From: Paradesertivirga sp966210515
GTDB lineage: Bacteria; Bacteroidota; Bacteroidia; Sphingobacteriales; Sphingobacteriaceae
DNA: 64,000 bases
Assembly: GCA_966210515.1 (NCBI GenBank)
Contig: CBIHLM010000002.1
Coordinates: forward strand, 62,001-126,000
Direction: 5' to 3'
Positions 1 through 8,238 of the stretch are shown in pieces. The first letter of the stretch is position 1. Each line of letters starts with the position of its first letter. The translations under genes were made by a program, and so were the position numbers. The notes under the pieces are model-generated. The model saw nothing but the letters and a program-made list of their open reading frames with translations. It was not told the origin of the DNA and searched no databases.

Positions 1-749
1 TGAAATCCCCATTCGCTCACCGTCTGCAAGCTTTCCCAATGGGTGTTAAAGAGTTTTTTATCTGTGTATAGAAAATATAAAAAGCAGTCAAGCGGACGTT
101 TGGCCACCTCGGCAGAATCTTGAAGCTTAACAGTGCCCGAAGCAAAGTTTCTCGGGTTTGCATACGGAACTTCGCCTTTCTCGAGGCGTTCGTTATTTAA
201 TCGGTCAAAGGCAGCCCGGTGCATAAACACTTCACCACGGATGTCGAAACTTTCCGGGTAACCAGACCCATTAAGCGTTTTGGGAATGCGTTGGATCGTT
301 TTTATGTTTGTAGTTACGTTATCTCCCTTTGTGCCATCTCCACGGGTTACAGCGCGCAAAAGCTTTCCGTTTTCGTAGGTGAGATTTATCGATAATCCAT
401 CGAACTTAAGTTCGCATACATATTCAAATTCGCTTCCAATCGCTTTTCGTATTCGCTCATCAAAATCTCTCAGATCCTGTTCGTTGTATGTGTTCCCCAA
501 AGAAAGCATGGGCCACTTATGGCTTACCGTTTCGAATTTTTTGGTAATGTCTCCGCCTATTTTTTGTGTGGGGGAGTTCTCATCCTGATATTCAGGGTGT
601 TTTTTTTCCAGCGATTCCAGTTCTTTCAACTTTATATCAAACTCGTAGTCGGATATAGTAGGTTGTGCAAGTACATAGTAGTTGTAATTGTGCTGGTTGA
701 GTTCCTTCACCAGGGCATCCATCCGTTCTTTAATTTCAAAAAGAGACAT
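1..749 (-). CDS. ligA: NAD-dependent DNA ligase LigA, N-terminal 249 codons (cut by window edge)
   Basis: Seals nicks in DNA during replication and repair, using NAD+ to adenylate its active-site lysine. Translating the minus strand from the ATG at 749 gives the Ia domain (about residues 1-70, with the N-terminal Tyr pair and the DYEFD segment that bind NMN) followed by the adenylation domain. The KxDG motif reads KFDG with catalytic Lys115, and the RGDGxxGDxVTxN and IRGEVF motifs follow. The frame is open to base 1, so the OB fold, zinc finger, HhH and BRCT domains lie outside the window. An imperfect promoter box (TATCTTCG, 754-761) lies only 4 nt upstream of the ATG, so the mRNA may be nearly leaderless. 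Family assignment is secure. Confidence 0.95.
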   Translation of the reverse strand, partial: MSLFEIKERMDALVKELNQHNYNYYVLAQPTISDYEFDIKLKELESLEKKHPEYQDENSPTQKIGGDITKKFETVSHKWPMLSLGNTYNEQDLRDFDERIRKAIGSEFEYVCELKFDGLSINLTYENGKLLRAVTRGDGTKGDNVTTNIKTIQRIPKTLNGSGYPESFDIRGEVFMHRAAFDRLNNERLEKGEVPYANPRNFASGTVKLQDSAEVAKRPLDCFLYFLYTDKKLFNTHWESLQTVSEWGF

Positions 750-841
750 GGAACGAAGATAAGATTTTTGCCTTTTAACTTTCTTATGTTGGCTATACTG
801 ATGAAATATTTATCTTGGCTGCTGTAAACGGAACCTATATA

Positions 842-1429
842 ATGAATTCTTCTAAACTCATTCTGATTGTTTTATTAAGTGGCTTTTTTCTAACCGGTTG
901 TGCGACGAGAAATCTTTCTTCAGGTTGGTTCAAACAGGGCCAGTGGTATAACGGACTAAAACTGATGCCTTACAGCGATATTAACCAGGCAGAGTTCGAG
1001 AGTCAATATAAAAAGAATAAAGTTTGGTGGGATAAAGCCTTTGCTTATTTGAAGGAAACTGACTTGGACAAGCTTGCTCCGGGGAAATACCCTATTGATG
1101 GAGATAGTGTTTTTGCATCAGTGACCGAAGGTCCTGGTAAACCCTACGAGCAAACCACCTGGGAGTCTCACCGTAAAATGATTGATGTACAATACATTGT
1201 TAAAGGGAAAGAAAAAATGGGAGTAACTGAGTTGTCAAAAGCTACCGTAACAAAGCCGTACGATCCAGCAAAGGACGTAGCCAATTACATCGCCGCAGGT
1301 AAGTTCTATGTTGCGGAACCAGGCACGATGTACATATTTTTCCCAACGGATGTTCACCGTCCAAGCATTAAAGTCGATGGATATGATGTTGTGAAAAAGG
1401 TGGTTATTAAGATAAGATATACCAAATGA
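842..1429 (+). CDS. YhcH/YjgK/YiaL (DUF386) family lipoprotein
   Basis: A 195-residue protein of the YhcH/YjgK/YiaL cupin-like family, whose members are linked to sugar, sialic acid or beta-galactoside metabolism without one agreed reaction. The signature HRKMIDVQYIVKGKEKMGV-type block is clear (near residues 110-128), as is the later PxDVHRP segment with a candidate metal-binding His. The start at 842 is preferred over an in-frame ATG at 815 because it begins directly with a lipoprotein signal (hydrophobic core ending in LTGC), so the protein should be membrane-anchored in the envelope; most family members are cytoplasmic. It is divergent from ligA and convergent with the next gene, so it is probably transcribed alone. 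Confidence 0.8.
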   Translation: MNSSKLILIVLLSGFFLTGCATRNLSSGWFKQGQWYNGLKLMPYSDINQAEFESQYKKNKVWWDKAFAYLKETDLDKLAPGKYPIDGDSVFASVTEGPGKPYEQTTWESHRKMIDVQYIVKGKEKMGVTELSKATVTKPYDPAKDVANYIAAGKFYVAEPGTMYIFFPTDVHRPSIKVDGYDVVKKVVIKIRYTK

Positions 1430-1438
1430 AATCAGCGA

Positions 1439-2119
1439 CTATGCAAAAGTTAACAGCTTCTTTTCAATATCTTCAAAAATACTCATAAAATCTTTCTGTA
1501 AACTTTCCTGATATTCAATTAATACCTCTGCGAGCTGCAGTTTTTGCGTCTCATTAAAAGGCTGGTCCCAGATTCGCATACAAATGCGGTGAATGGCATA
1601 AACAAGTTTATCCGGACTAATGTAGCTGTTCAGGTATTTATCACCTATAAATCCATTTAGAAAATGAAAGAAGGGTTCTTGCTCCAGAATGTCGTTCATG
1701 TTAAAAAAGCGTGTCAAAGCTTCTTTGTTGGTGTTTTCGAGATGAGTATAAAAATGGCTGGTGTTTAATAAGTTATTATTAAGAAGGAGGCTATCAAGCA
1801 TTAATTCAAGGGCAATGTGGGCTACAAAGAAAGGGCGGGCTGGGGCAGTTTCCAAAAAGGGAAAAATTCTCGTTCGGATTTCCTGAGTATGTTTAAAGAA
1901 GAATCCCGAGCAATGGAAGTATTTGTCGACCCAAATATGCCGCTTCCATCCCCAATAAATATTTTTAACCTCCGAGTCCAGGTAAAGGCCTTCATTTTTT
2001 TCTGGTCGGATATTCCAATGTTTGTTCGCGTTTTTTAACAGATCAGGCAAAACCATTCCAATCACCTGCTGGGGATCGGCGGTGTATCTATCAAAATAGA
2101 AATGAGATAAAAAATTCAT
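1439..2119 (-). CDS. Acyl carrier protein phosphodiesterase-like protein (DUF479)
   Basis: A 226-residue protein resembling AcpH, which removes phosphopantetheine from holo-ACP in E. coli. It begins with the characteristic MNFLSHFYFDRY block, followed by GMVLPDLLK (the G-x-x-L-x-D segment) and GWKRHIWVDKYFH, where AcpH has a helix with metal-binding His and Asp residues in an HD-like arrangement. Length is slightly above the E. coli protein. It is convergent with the YhcH-type gene, leaving only 9 nt between stop codons, with no visible terminator. Conservation outside the N-terminal third is modest, so the exact substrate in Bacteroidota is uncertain; the family call rests mainly on residues 1-80. 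Confidence 0.65.
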   Translation of the reverse strand: MNFLSHFYFDRYTADPQQVIGMVLPDLLKNANKHWNIRPEKNEGLYLDSEVKNIYWGWKRHIWVDKYFHCSGFFFKHTQEIRTRIFPFLETAPARPFFVAHIALELMLDSLLLNNNLLNTSHFYTHLENTNKEALTRFFNMNDILEQEPFFHFLNGFIGDKYLNSYISPDKLVYAIHRICMRIWDQPFNETQKLQLAEVLIEYQESLQKDFMSIFEDIEKKLLTFA

Positions 2120-2180
2120 AAGCCTCCTGAATTACCCATTATCAAGAGAGAGAATAATGTGTTTTATACAAAATACGCAA

Positions 2181-2753
2181 TTAAATTAAATTTTGGATGA
2201 TCGCATGCTGAAGAAGCAGGATTGTTTTCACATCATGAATTTTTCCGGTCAGTAATAATTCTTTTGCTTCGGCGCCTGACAGCTCTATTAATTTGATGTC
2301 TTCGCCTTCGTGTTCGTTTCCACCGCCTTCACTAACTTTCATCTCCGGAGAATACTTCCCTGTAAAGAAATATACATATTCGGAGACAGATGCAGGGGTC
2401 ATAAATCCTTCTGCTATTTGTTTTATTTCAGATATTCTGTAGCCTGTTTCTTCCTCCACTTCGCGCACTATTGCATGCTCTGGTAGTTCACCATCGTCGA
2501 TTATTCCGGCGCAAGCCTCCAGTAATAAATCTTTTTCTCCTCTTAGATGAACAGGAAGTCGAAATTGTCTTGTAAGTAAAATGGTCTTCCGTACGTCATC
2601 GATCAATAAAATTGCTGCACCCTCGGGGCGGAAATAAACCTCGCGCTCCTGAGTCTGAGTTTTACCATTTTGCGTCTTACGGAATTTTATCCATTCCAGG
2701 CGATAAGCTCTGTCGGCAAGTATATCTTTTTGTACAATTTCAACTTCTTGCAT
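2181..2753 (-). CDS. nudK: Nudix hydrolase NudK-like (GDP-mannose/ADP-ribose type)
   Basis: Cleaves nucleoside diphosphate sugars to a sugar phosphate and NMP; E. coli NudK prefers GDP-mannose. The 190-residue protein aligns by eye with NudK along its length: an N-terminal strand region, RQFR segment near residue 62, and a complete Nudix box from G83 (G-x5-E-x7-REVEEETGY, residues 83-105) with all catalytic Glu residues. The C-terminal tail TGKIHDVKTILLL matches the NudK signature closely. It is divergent from tyrS, separated by 77 nt holding the tyrS promoter. The choice between GDP-mannose and ADP-ribose as substrate cannot be settled from sequence alone. Confidence 0.8.
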   Translation of the reverse strand: MQEVEIVQKDILADRAYRLEWIKFRKTQNGKTQTQEREVYFRPEGAAILLIDDVRKTILLTRQFRLPVHLRGEKDLLLEACAGIIDDGELPEHAIVREVEEETGYRISEIKQIAEGFMTPASVSEYVYFFTGKYSPEMKVSEGGGNEHEGEDIKLIELSGAEAKELLLTGKIHDVKTILLLQHAIIQNLI

Positions 2754-2804
2754 AAGTAACTAACATCCCTTTTGTAAAGGCAGTTTTTAATTTCTCAATT
2801 CTTA

Positions 2805-2812
2805 TATCTTTG
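2805..2812 (+). promoter_or_regulatory. Bacteroidota -7 box for tyrS (TATCTTTG)
   Basis: Exact match to the Bacteroidota housekeeping -7 consensus TAnnTTTG, 18 nt before the tyrS ATG. A T-run at 2784-2788 sits at about the right distance to act as a weak -33 element, but there is no clear TTTG. This supports the tyrS start at 2831 with a very short leader. Confidence 0.55.
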
Positions 2813-2830
2813 CACAATTAAACGGAACAC

Positions 2831-4114
2831 ATGAACTTTGTTGAAGAATTACGCTGGAGAGGCATGCTGCATGACATTATGCCGGGGACTGAAGAAGAAT
2901 TGAATAAAGGTATGACCTCTGGATATATCGGTTTCGATCCTACTGCCGATTCACTCCACGTGGGGCATTTAACACAAATAATGACCTTAATTCACTTTCA
3001 GCGCGCAGGGCATAAACCTTACGCACTTGTAGGTGGTGCAACAGGTATGGTTGGTGATCCGTCTGGTAAATCTGCCGAGCGAAATTTGCTTTCTGAGGAT
3101 GTATTGACAAATAATGTTAATTGCTTAGAAAATCAGTTGCGTAAATTTCTGAATTTCAACAGCGGAGCAAATAGCGCCGAAATGGTGAACAATTACGATT
3201 GGTTTCAGAATTTCTCTTTCCTGGATTTTATTCGCGATGTCGGAAAACATCTCACCGTAAATTATATGATGGCCAAAGACTCTGTAAGGAAAAGGCTTGA
3301 AGGTGAAACGGGAATGTCGTTTACTGAGTTTAGTTACCAGCTGGTGCAGGGCTACGATTTTTACTGGCTTTGGAAAAATAAAAAATGTCTGGTGCAAATG
3401 GGTGGTTCAGACCAGTGGGGTAATATCGTTACCGGAACAGAACTGATTCGTCGTAAGGATGCAGGTACTGCTTTTGCTATAACTACTCAGTTGATAAAAA
3501 AGGCTGATGGTACCAAGTTTGGAAAGACGGAGAGTGGTGCGATTTGGTTGGATAGCAAAAAAACGTCTCCTTATAAATATTACCAGTTTTGGCTGAATAC
3601 CACAGATGTGGACGCTAAAAGCTGGATCCGTATTTTCTCCCTGAAAGGAAAAGAAGAAATTGAAGCATTGGAAATTGAACATGATGCTGCTCCGCATTTA
3701 CGGACTTTGCAGAAGGCACTAGCAGAGGAGATCACCATCAGAACGCATTCTGAAGAAGCACTTAAAACGGCGTTAAAAACTTCAGAATTCTTGTTCGGAA
3801 CGGGCTCCGTTGATTTTCTAAATCAATTGAATGACGAGGAAGTTTTAGAAGTATTTGAAGGTGTACCGCAATTCAAAATTTCAAAATCTGAATTAAGTGC
3901 CGGTTTAGCCGTAACCGATCTTCTTGCAGAAAAATCACAGGTTTTTGCATCTAAAGGCGAAGCTAAAAAAATGATAATAGGCGGTGGTGTTTCTTTAAAT
4001 CGTGAAAAGCTTGGCGATCCTGCTGCTGTGATTAATTCTAGTCAATTGGTGAAAGGAAAATACTTAATTGCTCAAAAAGGTAAGAAGAATTATTTTTTAT
4101 TAATTGCTGAGTAA
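2831..4114 (+). CDS. tyrS: Tyrosyl-tRNA synthetase
   Basis: Charges tRNA-Tyr with tyrosine. The 427-residue protein is full length for bacterial TyrS of the class Ic, TyrRS-B/short type. Visible signatures are the HIGH-like HVGH at residues 43-46, the tyrosine-binding GYDFYWLW and QMGGSDQWGN blocks, and the KMSKS loop present as KFGKT near residue 230. The C-terminal 65 residues have the S4 RNA-binding pattern (AKKMIIGGGVSLN). It has its own promoter box and is convergent with the LuxE-like gene. No T-box or other leader control is visible; the leader is only about 15-20 nt. Confidence 0.97.
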   Translation: MNFVEELRWRGMLHDIMPGTEEELNKGMTSGYIGFDPTADSLHVGHLTQIMTLIHFQRAGHKPYALVGGATGMVGDPSGKSAERNLLSEDVLTNNVNCLENQLRKFLNFNSGANSAEMVNNYDWFQNFSFLDFIRDVGKHLTVNYMMAKDSVRKRLEGETGMSFTEFSYQLVQGYDFYWLWKNKKCLVQMGGSDQWGNIVTGTELIRRKDAGTAFAITTQLIKKADGTKFGKTESGAIWLDSKKTSPYKYYQFWLNTTDVDAKSWIRIFSLKGKEEIEALEIEHDAAPHLRTLQKALAEEITIRTHSEEALKTALKTSEFLFGTGSVDFLNQLNDEEVLEVFEGVPQFKISKSELSAGLAVTDLLAEKSQVFASKGEAKKMIIGGGVSLNREKLGDPAAVINSSQLVKGKYLIAQKGKKNYFLLIAE

Positions 4115-4158
4115 ATATCCTCCTGCATTAGGTGGGATGGATTTAAAAACACTGACGG

Positions 4159-5151
4159 TCATTGAACTAAGAGGTTGCATCCGCGGATATCACTATTATC
4201 AAACCGGCCAAGTATTTCAAAGCTTCCATCAGTATGTTTTTTCCCCAGATCCTGGGTCGAAAGAAATGAGCAGGAGTGGATGTTGGCTAAATCAATAACG
4301 TTAATGCCTCCTGTTTTCCCAGTTTCCAACAGGGAAAAAGGATCGTTTGTATCTCTGACCGATACCTGCATCCAGGGTGGGCAATTAAACCTTCCCCTAC
4401 CTTTCGAGTAGCCTTGAGACAGAAGTTCTGTCATTCCGTATTCAGAATGAATTTTAGCAACACCAAAGCCTGCACAAAGTAAATTGTGAAGCTCTTCCCT
4501 GATCATCTCTTTACGTTTACCTTTCATTCCTCCGGTTTCCATTACCACTAATTCGGGGAAATTTAGAGTGTGTACTTCTATGAAATCAAGTAAGGCATAG
4601 GTTACTCCCATTAAAATTGTTTTTTTTCTTTCCGCTTTCAGGCGAAGTAAAACCGCATTTAGTTCTTCGTGATTATAAAGAAAATAGCCGCTATCTGCAT
4701 TGTTACTGCTTTTAATCAGATCATCGACCATATAAATCAGAGACGACCCATCCCGTTCCTGGTACGAAGGCAGTAAGGCAAGTAACGTATATTTGCTTAT
4801 ATCGCCATAGAAATATTGAAATCCCTTTCTAAAGCTTTCAATGTAAATTGAAAGATCCTTGACAGGATGTTTACTTTGTGTGGATCCTGTTGTGCCCGAG
4901 CTTGAAAAGACGATTTCAGGGGAATCAGTTCCGCATTGAATTGCCTGGGATTTAAACAACTCTATTGGTAAAAACGGGATTGTATGAATATCTGTTATCG
5001 AACCGCTTTTTATTCCCAGGGCTTTCACAAACGCTGAATATACTTCGTTTTCAGAAGCCTGGTACCGAAAAATATCCAGGGCAATATTTCTAAAGTCTTT
5101 TTCGGATTTAATGTCAAAAATTTTCTGCTGGTCGATTGTTGTCACGCTCAA
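4159..5151 (-). CDS. LuxE-like acyl-protein synthetase / AMP-forming acyl transferase
   Basis: A 330-residue member of the LuxE family (acyl-protein synthetase), related to AMP-forming ligases. The phosphate-binding loop is visible as SSSGTTGST (residues 83-91), with a later TGGMKGKR and HSEYGMTELLSQGY block (the adenylate-forming A5-like motif), and a C-terminal DLG...GRFDNSDIRGCN block matching the GRxD motif of adenylating enzymes. LuxE activates fatty acids and transfers them to a protein cysteine; here there are no lux genes, so the substrate is unknown. It is the last gene of a probable minus-strand set: penicillin acylase, membrane protein (18 nt gap), then this gene (25 nt gap). Confidence 0.7.
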   Translation of the reverse strand: MSVTTIDQQKIFDIKSEKDFRNIALDIFRYQASENEVYSAFVKALGIKSGSITDIHTIPFLPIELFKSQAIQCGTDSPEIVFSSSGTTGSTQSKHPVKDLSIYIESFRKGFQYFYGDISKYTLLALLPSYQERDGSSLIYMVDDLIKSSNNADSGYFLYNHEELNAVLLRLKAERKKTILMGVTYALLDFIEVHTLNFPELVVMETGGMKGKRKEMIREELHNLLCAGFGVAKIHSEYGMTELLSQGYSKGRGRFNCPPWMQVSVRDTNDPFSLLETGKTGGINVIDLANIHSCSFLSTQDLGKKHTDGSFEILGRFDNSDIRGCNLLVQ

Positions 5152-5176
5152 AGATAAGGATGATTCCGGGGCGGCG

Positions 5177-5527
5177 CTAGCTTTTTATAAAAGCTTTACG
5201 AACATAAAAGCCGGATAGAGCCGCAAATCCAGCTGCCAGCCCGCCAATCAATGCGGTGATCAGTAAAACCATTAACCATGTAAAAGGCCAGTCCGGCAGC
5301 ATCAGCATTTGTCCCACACGGTTGGCCAATATATTTTCATTTGGCAAGCTTTTCCAACAACTCATCATAAGCCATAAAAGAAATATCGCAACAAAGCCGC
5401 CTTTAAATGCATGTGCGCCATTTCTACTTTGCCATGCAGCAATTGCAAAAGCAATAAGTCCAATTATCCACCATGGCAGGAATAGTTGCAAAATAAGTGC
5501 AAGTAGAAAAATCGGTAAAACTAACAT
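5177..5527 (-). CDS. Small integral membrane protein, function unknown
   Basis: 116 residues with about four predicted transmembrane helices (roughly residues 1-16, 18-34, 43-60 and 78-108, the last rich in Ala/Gly). I do not recognise a functional domain. Spacing to both neighbours is short (18 and 25 nt) on the same strand, which suggests co-transcription with the penicillin acylase upstream and the LuxE-like gene downstream. Coding status is supported by the good length, the consistent hydrophobic pattern and its fit between two real genes. Confidence 0.65.
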   Translation of the reverse strand: MLVLPIFLLALILQLFLPWWIIGLIAFAIAAWQSRNGAHAFKGGFVAIFLLWLMMSCWKSLPNENILANRVGQMLMLPDWPFTWLMVLLITALIGGLAAGFAALSGFYVRKAFIKS

Positions 5528-5545
5528 GTATCTTAATTATTTATT

Positions 5546-7972
5546 TTATTCACTATTCAGAGTTAATCGATTCTTTATGCGTCTGCTTTTTTCATTAGCC
5601 GTTTTCAAAAACAATAACTCATCCAGTTTTCCATTTGTCCAGGTATCAATCATGTCGTCGTAAAAAAAGCTGCCGGGATTGCCTGACTGTCCGCCGGGAA
5701 ATATTCCATATCCTTTTGTTTCCTTACCTAATGCAACCACCATGCGCCATGAGGGTCCGTGATTTTCATTTAGTGCATTGATTGAAGTTTTAGAGCCGCC
5801 ATTTCTTAATAATCCAGAGCCAAAGCCGGTAATTTTTGCCAAATGCGGCACATTACTGTGTTTTACATTTGCCCATTGCCAATCTTCGTCCATCGTGCCA
5901 AACTTTCTTTGCAAGCTGTCTACGGTGAACTTAAAAGCGGCATTAACAAGATCGACCCGCGTTTCTTTTTTGTTCGACGTAGTGATATTGTCAAACCATT
6001 TTGATTCCGGTTCCAGCAAAAATAACTGAACTGTTCTGTCGCGGTTAGGAAAGCGCATGGGCATGTTTAAATCAGTGAATTCATCTGCCCATATTTTGTT
6101 GTAAAGGTCTTTTTGCCAGATCTCGAAAATACTGGCACCAATTTCCTCCGCGTCGAAATTGTATTTCCATTTCTGGACCTTATTAAAAGCCTCTCTTTCG
6201 CTCGCATTAAGTTTTTCTGTCTTAACAAGGTTAAGCATGGTTGGCAAAACATCTCTTGCAAGATTGCTATAATTGTCAGTTTGTAGTTTTTCCATGCTCC
6301 CGGCTGTTACCTTAGTCATTGCCGATAGTCGGGTATTGATCCTGTTTCCGCGTTCATAACCCGAAAACTCCCAATTCAAGTAATAGGGGTAGCTTTTATC
6401 TGCCAGGTTTTGATTTGCCGAGCTTACAAAACCTCTTTCTGGATTTTTAACAACGGGGTTTTGGTCAAAAGGAATTCTTGTTTTCCAGTCGTGGTCAGCA
6501 TTTGTTCCATCCAGAAGGAATTTTCCGTGCCCCGGGTGTTTTCTTGGGAAATATCCGCCGGCAGATAAGGCGATGTCATTATCGACACTTGCAAACGCAA
6601 AATTTTGAGCTGGCGCAATATAATAACGTAAAGCATTGCGGTAATCCCGATAGTTTGCGGCCCGGTTTAAATAATAAAAAGTTGCAATATCTACTGATGG
6701 GTCGTGTGCGATCCAACGAAGCGCATAACCTTCAGGAACGTTATCTGCTTTGACGAAATTGGGTTTGTTTATGTAAACCACTGGTCCGTGATGGGTATAT
6801 AAAACCGTATCAAGTACTGCCTTTTTTCCTCGTATCCGTATTGGTTCAATCCGGATTTTAAGAGCTTTCCACTGATTGTTATGCCAATAATATTTGCGCT
6901 GATTATCTTTAAATTTTATTTGGTACCAATCCAGCACGTCCGTCCCTGAATTCGTTACACCCCAGGCAATTTTTTGATTAAATCCGATTATTATGCCCGG
7001 TGCTCCCGGAATTGAAACTCCATATACATTTATTCCGGGGCCATTTAACTGTGTTTGATACCAGATTGCCGGGAGTGTTAAGTTTAAATGAGGATCATTG
7101 GCTAGCAAAGGGAATCCGCTGGCCGTTCTGCTTCCGGAAACAGCCCAGTTATTGCTGCCAATTCCTTCATCTCTTTGCCTGGTACGAATAGTTGTTGGTT
7201 TTGCCAGAATGCCCGTCGGAACTGGTGGAGTTAAATTCCGAAAATTCCATTTAGTCCCTTTCGGGATGATCGGTTCGTCTTTAAATGGGTAATCCGGAAA
7301 CAGATCATCCATTGTTGCCTGACCAAATTTTCTCAAAGCATTGCTCATGTAAAACTCGTCAGACCCTCCGGCGAGGGTGGCCGACATTAATTTTAATAAA
7401 AGCCCGGTATTCAATATCGTCCATTTTTCGGGCTCATAATCAAGTATTTTGAACTCAATAGGGTAGTCTTCAGGTTTTAAGCCCGTTATATAGGCATTTA
7501 TTCCGTCTGCGTATGCCTGAGTCATGGCTTCTATTTTGGGATGCTTTTTCAGCTCCTTAACCATATTCTCTGCGCCATATCCCATGCCCAGGCGCCGTTG
7601 ATATCTGTCAAGTTCCAGAGCCTTTTCTCCTATAACTTCGGAAAGTCTTCCAGCTGCAAAACGTGTTTGGAAGTCAAGTTGCCACAGTCGGTTTTTGGCT
7701 GTTACATAACCTTGGGCGAAATAAAGATCATACTCATTCTCCGCAAAAATATGTGGAATGTGGTGTTCATCAAATAAAATCTGAACCGTATTTTTTAGGC
7801 CTTTCAGCTCAATAACCCGATCTTGTTCAGATCTTCTCTCGGCATTTTGCCAGAAGCCCGAAAAGGGATTCAAAAAGCTGCCCAAGGGCGGGATGCTGCC
7901 TAACTTTAAATTAAGCAACACAATAAATGTTATTGAAAAGGTGATACTAACAATTGCTTTTAATGCGTTCAT
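5546..7972 (-). CDS. Penicillin acylase (penicillin amidase) family Ntn-hydrolase
   Basis: An 808-residue precursor of the penicillin amidase family, which hydrolyses amide bonds in N-acyl compounds (beta-lactams, acyl-homoserine lactones, N-acyl amino acids). Such proteins are exported and self-cleaved so that a Ser becomes the N-terminal nucleophile. The cleavage site is visible as GSNNW, with Ser273 as the predicted beta-chain N-terminus and the AVSGSRTASGFPLLANDPH block after it. The start at 7972 (MNALKAIVS) is preferred over an ATG 14 codons upstream because it gives a compact signal-anchor sequence at residues 4-24. It is first in a three-gene minus-strand set. The natural substrate is unknown; quorum quenching or amino acid conjugate hydrolysis are both possible. 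Confidence 0.9.
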   Translation of the reverse strand: MNALKAIVSITFSITFIVLLNLKLGSIPPLGSFLNPFSGFWQNAERRSEQDRVIELKGLKNTVQILFDEHHIPHIFAENEYDLYFAQGYVTAKNRLWQLDFQTRFAAGRLSEVIGEKALELDRYQRRLGMGYGAENMVKELKKHPKIEAMTQAYADGINAYITGLKPEDYPIEFKILDYEPEKWTILNTGLLLKLMSATLAGGSDEFYMSNALRKFGQATMDDLFPDYPFKDEPIIPKGTKWNFRNLTPPVPTGILAKPTTIRTRQRDEGIGSNNWAVSGSRTASGFPLLANDPHLNLTLPAIWYQTQLNGPGINVYGVSIPGAPGIIIGFNQKIAWGVTNSGTDVLDWYQIKFKDNQRKYYWHNNQWKALKIRIEPIRIRGKKAVLDTVLYTHHGPVVYINKPNFVKADNVPEGYALRWIAHDPSVDIATFYYLNRAANYRDYRNALRYYIAPAQNFAFASVDNDIALSAGGYFPRKHPGHGKFLLDGTNADHDWKTRIPFDQNPVVKNPERGFVSSANQNLADKSYPYYLNWEFSGYERGNRINTRLSAMTKVTAGSMEKLQTDNYSNLARDVLPTMLNLVKTEKLNASEREAFNKVQKWKYNFDAEEIGASIFEIWQKDLYNKIWADEFTDLNMPMRFPNRDRTVQLFLLEPESKWFDNITTSNKKETRVDLVNAAFKFTVDSLQRKFGTMDEDWQWANVKHSNVPHLAKITGFGSGLLRNGGSKTSINALNENHGPSWRMVVALGKETKGYGIFPGGQSGNPGSFFYDDMIDTWTNGKLDELLFLKTANEKSRRIKNRLTLNSE

Positions 7973-8186
7973 TTTGAGAATTATAATAATAGATAAAATC
8001 TTAAACTCAATCAAATTGTCATTGAGGATTTTCGATTTTTTTTATTTGTCGGATGGGGATTGGTGTTTCAACATTTTTTCTATTTTAGGATCGGTATTTA
8101 GTATACTTGCAAAGTATAAGATATTATTAACTAACCTTTAAAACCAAGAACGTCTATAGCCGTTCAGAAGGTAGTATATTTATAAA

Positions 8187-8221
8187 GCTGATAATATCAT
8201 CCGATGCTATAGATTATCAGC
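8187..8221 (+). promoter_or_regulatory. 9-bp perfect inverted repeat in the leader of the GH31-glgB pair
   Basis: GCTGATAAT (8187-8195) and ATTATCAGC (8213-8221) form a perfect 9-bp inverted repeat with a 17-nt spacer, ending 17 nt before the ATG of the GH31 gene. It could be an mRNA hairpin or a regulator site. No T-tract follows, so it is not a terminator. An imperfect promoter box, TATACTTG, lies about 80 nt upstream at 8101-8108. Confidence 0.4.
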
Positions 8222-8238
8222 GTGTTTATTGGAATTGA

